This document shows, piece after piece, positions 57,401-64,000 of a stretch of DNA of 64,000 bases; within the stretch, counting starts at the first letter, position 1; every line of letters starts with the position of its first letter. The position numbers and the translations under genes were made by a program. The notes under the pieces were generated by a model. That model made no database searches. It saw nothing but the letters and a program-made list of their open reading frames with translations, and was not told where the DNA came from. The DNA is from Hippophae tibetana (Eukaryota; Streptophyta; Magnoliopsida; Rosales; Elaeagnaceae): positions 15,305,501-15,369,500 of the forward strand of contig CM072801.1 of NCBI GenBank assembly GCA_037013495.1, read 5' to 3'.

Positions 57401-58070
57401 ACATCTCAAAGAAGTTTTGGGTTGAATATGTAAGTACTTCTTGCTATATAGTGAATTGTATCTATTTACATCTAAGTACAAACCAAACACCCTATGAGAT
57501 AAGGAAAGATAAGAAACCTATTCTTAAATATTTATATATATTTAGAAGTAAATGTTACATTCTTAGAGATTATGATAATTTAGGCAAATTTGACTCTAGA
57601 AGTGATGAATATATTTTTCTAGGCTACTTAGTACAAGTCGTGATTTTAGAATCTTTAACTTGAGAACTAACACTATGATGGAGTTTATCATTATGGTTCT
57701 AGATGATGCAAGTACTAGTACTCATTCATTGATGATAAAGATGAATCTTTGCGTATAAGTTTCTTTAATGAAGGACAAAATAATGATACACCAAATATTG
57801 AAAAGGTCGAATATGAGATAGATAAAGAAACAACTTTAGATGATGAGGATGCCATTCCCAACACTCTTATTCAAAAATTGATATATATTACCAAAAATCA
57901 CCCTATTAAGAACATAATTGGTGATCCAAGTGCAAACATGGTAACTAGAAGATGACAGGAAAGTGAGATAACTTATCTCTGTTATATTTCCCAAATAAAA
58001 CCCAAAAATATAAATGATGCTTTGAAAGATGAATCTTAGAAAAATGCTATGTAGGAAGAATTAGCTCAAT
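57400..58070 (+). pseudogene. Copia integrase C-terminus and linker relic
   Basis: Frame 57,385-57,663 (KKFWVEYVSTSCYIVNCIYL, then NQTPYEIRKDKKP, KFDSRSDEYIFLGY) is the usual C-terminal integrase region. An acidic linker follows to about 57,955 (GDPSANMVTRR resembles the IGD-x-x-x-G-x-x-TR motif before copia RT). Confidence 0.8.
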
Positions 58071-59230
58071 ACACTAGAAATGATGTATGTGCATTAGTAC
58101 CTATACCTATTAACAGAAATATCATAGGAACTAAATGGGTATTTAAAAATAAATATGATGTTGTAATTAGGAACCAAGCTAGGTTAGTTGCCCAATAATA
58201 TTAGCAAGTTGAAGAAGTTGACTTTGATGAAATATTCACTCTTGTAACTAGGTTAGAATCAATTAGGATAATATTTACCATTGCATACTTTATGCACTTT
58301 GAACTCTTTCAAATGGATATAAATTCTGCTTTCCTAAATGGTTTTCTTAATAAAAGGGTCTATGTAGAATAACATAAAGGCTTTATTGATCCAAATTACC
58401 CCAAGCATTTTTATAAACTCGATAAGGTTCTTTATGATTTGAAACAAGCTCTTAGAACATGGAATGAAAAGCTTGCAACTTATCTCTTGGACAAGGGATT
58501 TGTTCAATGGAGAGTTGATAAGATTCTTTTCATTAAGAGCACCAAGAAGGATATATTCATTGCACAAATATATGTTGATGACATAGTTTATGGGTCAACC
58601 TCCACCTCACTTGTCAAAGATTTTGTGCATGTAATGACTAGTGAATTTGAAATGTCTATGACGGGTGAACTTACATATTTTCTTGCTTTGCAAATTAAAC
58701 AACTAAATAATGACATCTTTGTTTCTCAAATCAAGTATACATGTAATCTCAATAAGAAATTTGGGCTTCAATCAAATAAGCTATTGAGTACTCCTATAAG
58801 TACAAGTACTAAAATTTTCATAAATGAGTTAGGTAAGAGTGTTGATCAAACGCTCTATAGAAGTATGATAGGGAGCTTTATGTACCTCACAATTAGTAGA
58901 CCTAACATTTGCTCTAGTGTTAATGTTTGTGCCCATTATCAGTAAGATCTTAAAGAATCATATATTGAACATGTTAAAAGGACAATTATGTATGTTTTTG
59001 GAACTAAAAACTTTGGTATTTAGTTTACAAATGACATCACCTATGAAATTAGTGGATACATAGATGCAAATTGGACAAGAAATCAAAATGTAAGAAAAAG
59101 CACATCAAGTATATGCTTCCATATTGGTAACAACCCTATATCCTAACATAATAAGAAACATAACTCTATCTACTTATCTAGTATAGATGCAGAATATATT
59201 ACTGTTGAAAGCTCATATACACAATATAAA
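58070..59230 (+). pseudogene. Sire-like copia reverse transcriptase / RNase H relic, truncated
   Basis: RT: GTKWVFKNKYD (58,130), FQMDINSAFLNGFLNKRVYV (first Asp kept), LYDLKQALRTWNEKLATYLL, and the YVDD box intact at 58,571-58,582 (QIYVDDIVYGS). The thumb and connection are open in 58,439-58,945, ending LYRSMIGSFMYLTISRPNI. RNase H: GYIDANWTRNQNVRKSTSSI (59,057) to SIDAEYITVESS (59,183-59,220), where recognition ends. The last part of RNase H and the 3' LTR are missing. Stops at about 58,199, 58,369, 58,942 and 59,021 disable it. Confidence 0.88.
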
Positions 59231-59234
59231 AAAC

Positions 59235-60985
59235 ATCCTTATGGAATATGGTTTTATACTAATAAATAATATTATTAGTCAAATGTTAAAAACTTTATAA
59301 TATAATTATCAATTATTAAAAAAAAATTATCGAGTTGAGAAGACTACAACCTATGTTAGTCCCCTTTAACTCCGTTCTTGATTAACACTTAATGTAATTA
59401 TGTAACAAGTTAATATTAAATCTTTATTTTTATAAAAATAATAAAAATATCAGAATAAATGATTATTTTTTAAGTCACTTTTGGTTTCTAAAATAAAAAA
59501 GTAATAATAATGATAATGATAATAGAATTAAATGTAAAAAAAATATTATTATTATTATAGTATTTGGTTTGATCATTAGAATAAAAAAAATCAATATTAC
59601 AGTATTTAATTTACAACTGAAATATATGAAAAATAATGTATATTACTTTAATACCGTTATATTCAGTGAAGTTTTAATTGTTATTTTATCCATAAGATAC
59701 AATATATTATTAAAAATTATTATTATTTTAAATAATTACTATTTAAAAATATTATTTAATCTTTAAAAAATTTAAAATAAGAAAAATATTTTTAATTTTT
59801 TCTTTCATTTTGTTTACAAAATAACATTCAAGTATTAATATATGATAAATAAATTCTATTGGTTATCCACCATATTAATATCGAATATCATATAATCAAA
59901 ATTAAAAAAAAAACTTTAGAATTTTAGAGTTTAAGATTTAGAATTTTGAGATTTTGGATTTGGATTTTAAGTTTTAAGTTTAAGGATTTACATTTTAAGA
60001 TATGAAGGTAAAATTTAAGTAAAACCTTTTTATACAATGAGTATAAAAATATAATAACATTCTATTCTATATCTTTTAGGAATTATTTCTATTTTATTTT
60101 TATTCTATAACAAAATAAATATAAAAATGATTCTATCTTTAATTATATTTCTATTAATTAAACATCAACTTATGGGTCGTGGAACACATTGGCTCGAGAT
60201 AAGGAGTTGTAATTTAGATTTATTCTTCTCAGGAACCAATTATACTTGAAGATAATATGAATTGATTCATGAGAAAAAAGAAAATCATTTTTCTAATATA
60301 AATTGACATCTTCGGCCAACATTGACTTCTAAGATTTGTTTCACACTACAAAAACAAGATAAATTATTTGGAGGAAAATTTCATCTCATAATTTAATTTA
60401 TTTGTTATATTTTATAATAATTTTTTTTAAAAGTGACTTATCAAATTTTATTTTTTTTAATGTTTATTAATTTTATAGTTATTATTATTTATTAATAAAA
60501 ATTATTTGTAAAAATAATATTTTAATAATAATTAAAAAAAATAGTTATTTTTTATAATAAACAGAGTAGAGTGCACCTAACTAACGAATATGTGATGTTA
60601 CCCACTTTATCTTTATAAAATTTTGGGTATCGTGTATTTGCAACTTTTAAAAGAAAATTTCACTAATATATATTTTATTTATCTTACCAATAACATCACT
60701 TAATTTATAAATAAGACTATTTTTTTACGCTTGTGATCATTTAAAACTATTACTACTCCTACTTTTTAATCAAAGGTATAGACATGATTATTGATTATAT
60801 TTTATCAAAATTAATGATATAATCATATACACAATAAATAATATTGAATGATTTAATATTACACTCGAGTATTTAATATTATAATTTGATATATAAATAA
60901 ATTTATGTAGCATAATTTAATTGATTAATATTAACATTTTTAGGATTAGTTCGATTTCCACAGAAAAGTTAAAGCAATTGATTAA
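59235..60985. other. AT-rich non-coding stretch
   Basis: A/T-rich with ATT and TAA short runs (for example 59,543-59,558). 59,910-60,005 has TTTAGAATTT/GATTTTAAGTTTTAAG short repeats. No gene, LTR end or RNA recognised. Confidence 0.65.
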
Positions 60986-61548
60986 ATGTATAGATCTCTT
61001 AGGGAGTCCGTATATATATAAAGTTTTACACGTACAGGTGTCGGTTACATAGGGTATACATATATAAGTGTTTCAAGAAGAACATAAAAGTACAAGCAAA
61101 TATATTTATAGACTACTAAGGTTGACCACCCTACAACTCAGTTTGGTGGTCGACCCTGTAGATACAAGAGTTGGCTCGGACATATGGGTGCAGGCTAAGA
61201 TAGGTCATTTGGGTGACTTGTCCATTTGCCAGGGTTATCTTCTAGGTTCGGGATATTAGGTAGGTCAAGCTCCAAATTGATTCATATCTCTAAATATTCA
61301 ATCCATTTACTCTTTCAACTCGAGGTCTGAGATGAGGTGGAAGAGTAATACTCAAGCAACAAAATTGAACCGTTTAACTCTCCTAATAAATGTGTGACAG
61401 TTGATTAGAGAGAGAAAAATATGGATTTCTATATAAAGAGGTGCCTGGGTTGAGCATTTTCATCATTTCCTACACATCAGATAAGAATAAAGAGAAAAAA
61501 ATTCTCTATCACCATAGTTCTAGCCATAAAAAGTTTTTCAATTCAGTG

Positions 61549-61736
61549 GTAAGAAATCAGCTTAGCACATAACTTATTTGCTCGGGTTTTTAGAGTATAA
61601 GTTTCTCGAGTTTAACATTTTTCTACTTTCTTTTCAAGTCGGTTTTAAAGAATCGTTTTCCTTTATTTTCAACTCGACCCTAGGTAATCCCTTCTTCTCG
61701 TACCTTACCCTTTTATGTTTTTGTGATATTTTGTAG
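61549..61736 (+). other. Probable intron in the leader of the PF04195-like element, copy 2
   Basis: The donor-like GTAAGAAAT starts at 61,549 and the acceptor TTTTGTAG ends at 61,736, before the first coding segment. The segment TCGACCCTAGGTAAT inside is also shared with copy 1 and offers a second donor-like site. Confidence 0.5.
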
Positions 61737-63005
61737 ACAATGCACAAAGAATAGACCTTGGGAAAGTGATGACTCGGGATCCTCTAAGACAAACACTTTA
61801 AGTCAAGATGGTCAATCTCAACCTCAACCCTTTACCTCTACCTCTCATTCTCAGGTCGTTCCAACCATTAGGTTGAATGTGCCTAGACTCAAATATTGGT
61901 GGCTAGGACATGGAAGTAGAAAATAGGGAACATAGGGTCTGTGTAACCTACAGGCCTTACCAAGGTTTAGTTTGCCAAAATCAAGACCAGTGGTCTATCA
62001 CCTCAATATGAGGAGAGGTTTAGGAAAACATACAACATCCCATTCTCGATTCAAATAATGATTCCAATGATGGCGGCCCATGACAGTGACCAACCTCCAT
62101 TTGTGGTTGGGGTAAGGTTTCCCTTGTACCCTTTCATAAGGAGGTTTTTGGTTAGGACTTAACTTGTACTAACTCAGTTGATGCCTAATGGGTAGAGGTA
62201 CATGTTTTTCCTTACATTGATATGTCAAGAGCTCGGGGTGGATTTAGAGATACCCAAGTTTAATGAGGCCTATGTATTGAATCAAAACCCGATAGACCCG
62301 AGGAGGGGAACAAGAAGAATTGGAAGGAATGAATTTTCTACATCTCAAGTTAGTGGGAATCTCCTACTAGTGACACAAGATTAATAAGGAGCGTCTAGAA
62401 TGACACTAAAGTCATGATAAGGAATATGGGCTTCTTCATCATGACCTTGAGTTTGGATGAGAAGTAATAAGTGGTTGATATCTAGAACTATCTACTTGAG
62501 AAAAACCCAGTAGAGGTAATTGTTAAATACCTCGGGCTTTATTGCGTGCAGGCTGATGAGTCTGGGTTAAATGGAGCCCCCCACAGGATTATTCATAAAC
62601 CTCGAGCTCTTTCCAAGCACCAAACCCCTCCCACAAACTATGGGGGAAGGTTTAAAATGGTTGTTGACGATGGTGAACTAGCCTAGAGGCTTCAACTTTT
62701 TCCTCCTTTTTTTATTGATGTGGCCCAATGATACTAACACATCCTCAACCTTATTTTGCAGATACTATGGAGTTCATTATCGCCTCTCTCTTAACTTGAC
62801 TAAAGAGTAAGGTCACTCCCCCAGAGGTGAGCTCCCATAAGGGTACATCTCCTGTATCTGGGATGGAACTAAAGGAAAGAAAATGAGAAAATCTTCTAAG
62901 CAGGAAGGCCTATCCATCCCCTCTAAAAAAAAGAGGAAAATGACCATCAATGGGTTTGTACATGGACTTGAGCCTTTGAATGTTTTTGAGCCTTTATCCA
63001 TGTTG
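61737..63005 (+). pseudogene. PF04195-like protein relic, copy 2
   Basis: A Ser/Gln/Pro-rich N-terminal part (SQDGQSQPQPFTSTSHSQ, about 61,800) is followed by VGVRFPLYPFIRRFLVRT (about 62,113), TQLMPNG-x-RYMFF and LICQELGVDLEIPKFNEAY (62,214-62,270). The next part contains a CCTCCCACAAACTATGGGGG block also seen in copy 1, then a Lys/Arg-rich segment (62,870-62,960; KKRGK-like). Stops interrupt it, for example at about 62,161. Function unknown beyond the family name. Confidence 0.6.
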
Positions 63006-63007
63006 TA

Positions 63008-64000
63008 AGATGATGAGTACTCAAAAATCACTAAAATTACCATGATTTTATGCACATTAATAGATTAAAAATATATATATTTAAATGATTTTATCATATA
63101 TTTATATAAATCTGTCTTTTTAGAATCACGGGTATTTTTATTATTTTTTAGGTATTTTTGCTTAAAAAAAGTAACTTAAAGACTCAAAGAAAAATACCGG
63201 ACACAATACATCACAAATATATTCATAAATTAAATGAGGAAAAGTAAAAAAAGATGGAAAAATTGGACAAAATGGGTCAAAAATGAGGAAATCGCACACG
63301 CAGCCACCCAACTGCGCCAACCAACATGCGCAGCGTACCCAGTCGTGCCAACATCTGCCCCAGCCGTGCCTAGCAATGCGCATGTCCCACCAGCCTCTGC
63401 GTCCAGTCCGCGCGCGCCTGCTCTCCATTCCGCTGCCCATCTGTGCCCAGTACACGCGCGCCGCTACGCTCATATGTCCCATTCCGCACGCATCGCCGCC
63501 CCCACGTCAGCATGATGTTAGTAATGATGTCATCATTCACTACTCCGCGTTTCCACCATTTTTAATTATTTTTTCACCCACTTTTTCTTCCTTTCCTCAC
63601 CTATAAATACCCTCATTCTCTTCATAACAAATCACACCTCAAAACACATCTTATTTCTCTTTCTTTCTCTCCATTTCTAAGTTTTTTAGTTTTTCTTAGG
63701 TTTTAGTTTTTCCTTAGTTAGTTTTTCTTAGTTTTAGAGTTCTTCTCTTTTTGAGAAGAACTAATTATGTTTTTGTAATTTATTTGCTCTTTGATTCAAT
63801 AAATTGGAGTGCAAATTCCGTTTGGAGATTTTCCAGCAACAAGAATAACATCAAAGTACTATAAGGATTTTATTTTCTTACAGTTATTTTTTATGTTTTA
63901 TTCTTACATGTTATATTTAATTTGTCTATGATTAAATTTAACATTGCTGGCTGTTTGTAAACATGATATAATAATAACGTTGTTATGCTTGCGAAATATT
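63008..64000 (+). mobile_element. Long LTR (family 2), plus-oriented copy, leaves window at right
   Basis: It starts TGATGAGTACTCAAAAATCA. The TATA box CTATAAATAC is at 63,601-63,610. The leader (TTTCTTAGGTTTTAGTTTTTC, then GATTCAATAAATTGG) and the end TTATGCTTGCGAAATATT match the reverse complement of 11,450-12,405. The interior, if any, is outside the window. It interrupts the PF04195-like element. Confidence 0.7.
63295..63540 (+). promoter_or_regulatory. GC- and CpG-rich island with ACGT elements upstream of the family-2 LTR TATA box
   Basis: Between 63,295 and 63,515 the sequence is C-rich with many CG pairs (GCGCGCGCC near 63,410, CGCGCGCCGC near 63,455). CACGTCA is at 63,503-63,509 and the palindrome ATGATGTCATCAT at 63,524-63,536. 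Both are bZIP/TGA-type sites. The TATA box follows about 65 bases later. This marks the U3 enhancer region; activity is inferred. Confidence 0.55.

Larger units (their letters stand above)
60990..63007 (+). mobile_element. Copy 2 of the PF04195-like retroelement, plus strand
   Basis: Order: TTTTACACGTACAGGTGTCG (matching minus CTTTACATGTAAATGTATCG of copy 1), TTATCTTCTAGGTTCGGG, ACTCTTTCAACTCGAG, GAGGTGGAAGAGTAA, TTGATTAGAGAGAGAAAAA, a TATA box near 61,430, an intron-like segment (61,549-61,736) and a coding relic. It is cut at 63,007 by an LTR of family 2. The left boundary is not defined. Copy 1 lies inverted at 5.9-7.6 kb. Confidence 0.65.

Noticed and set aside
63162..63606. Three overlapping 90-107-codon frames as proteins
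   Set aside because: Ala/Pro/Arg-rich products of the CpG-rich LTR island in several frames on both strands; the TATA box follows.
5880..64000. One large inverted segmental duplication, since PF04195-like and LTR family 2 copies occur inverted at both ends
   Set aside because: The order does not mirror. On the left it is PF04195-like then LTR 2 (both minus); on the right PF04195-like then LTR 2 (both plus). A true inverted duplication would reverse the order. Flanks also differ, so separate insertions are simpler.

Overview
This window looks like repeat-rich, gene-poor nuclear DNA of a flowering plant, probably a eudicot. It is strongly AT-rich. It contains only plant-type mobile elements: Ty1/copia, Ty3/gypsy of Athila type, a CACTA (En/Spm) transposon, elements coding a 'putative gypsy-type transposase' (PF04195-like) protein, and endogenous pararetroviruses (Caulimoviridae). 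I found no intact host gene, no tRNA and no CRISPR. Almost every reading frame is broken, so the layout below was built by stitching short frames across stops and recognising family motifs by eye. Family names are recognition; boundaries are seen directly only where LTR ends and target-site duplications (TSDs) are quoted.

Layout. 1-5.1 kb: a rearranged endogenous caulimovirid (florendovirus-like). A coat-protein segment on the minus strand lies head-to-head with a plus-strand protease/RT/RNase H and a second-ORF relic, then an intergenic, promoter-like stretch. 5.3-5.9 kb: two foldback hairpins. 5.9-7.6 kb (minus) and 61-63 kb (plus): two copies of the same PF04195-like element. 9.4-10.8 kb: a coiled-coil C-terminal relic, probably of the same protein class. 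10.8-12.4 kb (minus) and 63.0-64 kb (plus): two copies of one long LTR family. 12.4-16 kb: non-coding with minisatellites. 16-17.2 kb: a degenerate copia LTR related to the one at 54-55 kb. 17.43-17.50 kb: a 5S rRNA-like relic. 18.1-24.2 kb (minus): a second, different and almost full-length endogenous caulimovirid in the order movement protein, coat protein, protease, RT, RNase H, viroplasmin-like protein.

25.96-27.87 kb is a solo LTR (family A/B) inserted in a short tandem repeat. About 28.0-43.5 kb is a CACTA transposon (minus strand; TNP2 transposase plus a second gene) split by a complete copia element (29,369-37,733). That copia element is itself split in its integrase by a second solo LTR of family A/B (32,857-34,756), giving three levels of nesting. 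43.7-52.0 kb is a minisatellite split by a young Athila-type element (44,097-51,345) that keeps gag and protease but has lost RT, RNase H and integrase. 54-59.2 kb is a degenerate Sire/Maximus-like copia element with a 5' LTR but no 3' LTR. 59.2-61 kb is AT-rich filler.

Nothing here works as a pathway. The window is a stratigraphy of insertions. Old layers (pararetroviruses, CACTA, Sire-like copia) carry many stops that look like C-to-T/G-to-A decay. The youngest layer is the Athila derivative, whose LTRs differ at only about a dozen positions plus repeat-number changes. Most worth a second look: the CACGTG clusters in solo LTRs A/B, the gag-pro-only Athila element with variable GC-rich LTR repeats, the head-to-head pararetrovirus junction, the 5S-like relic, and the conserved intron in the PF04195-like pair.
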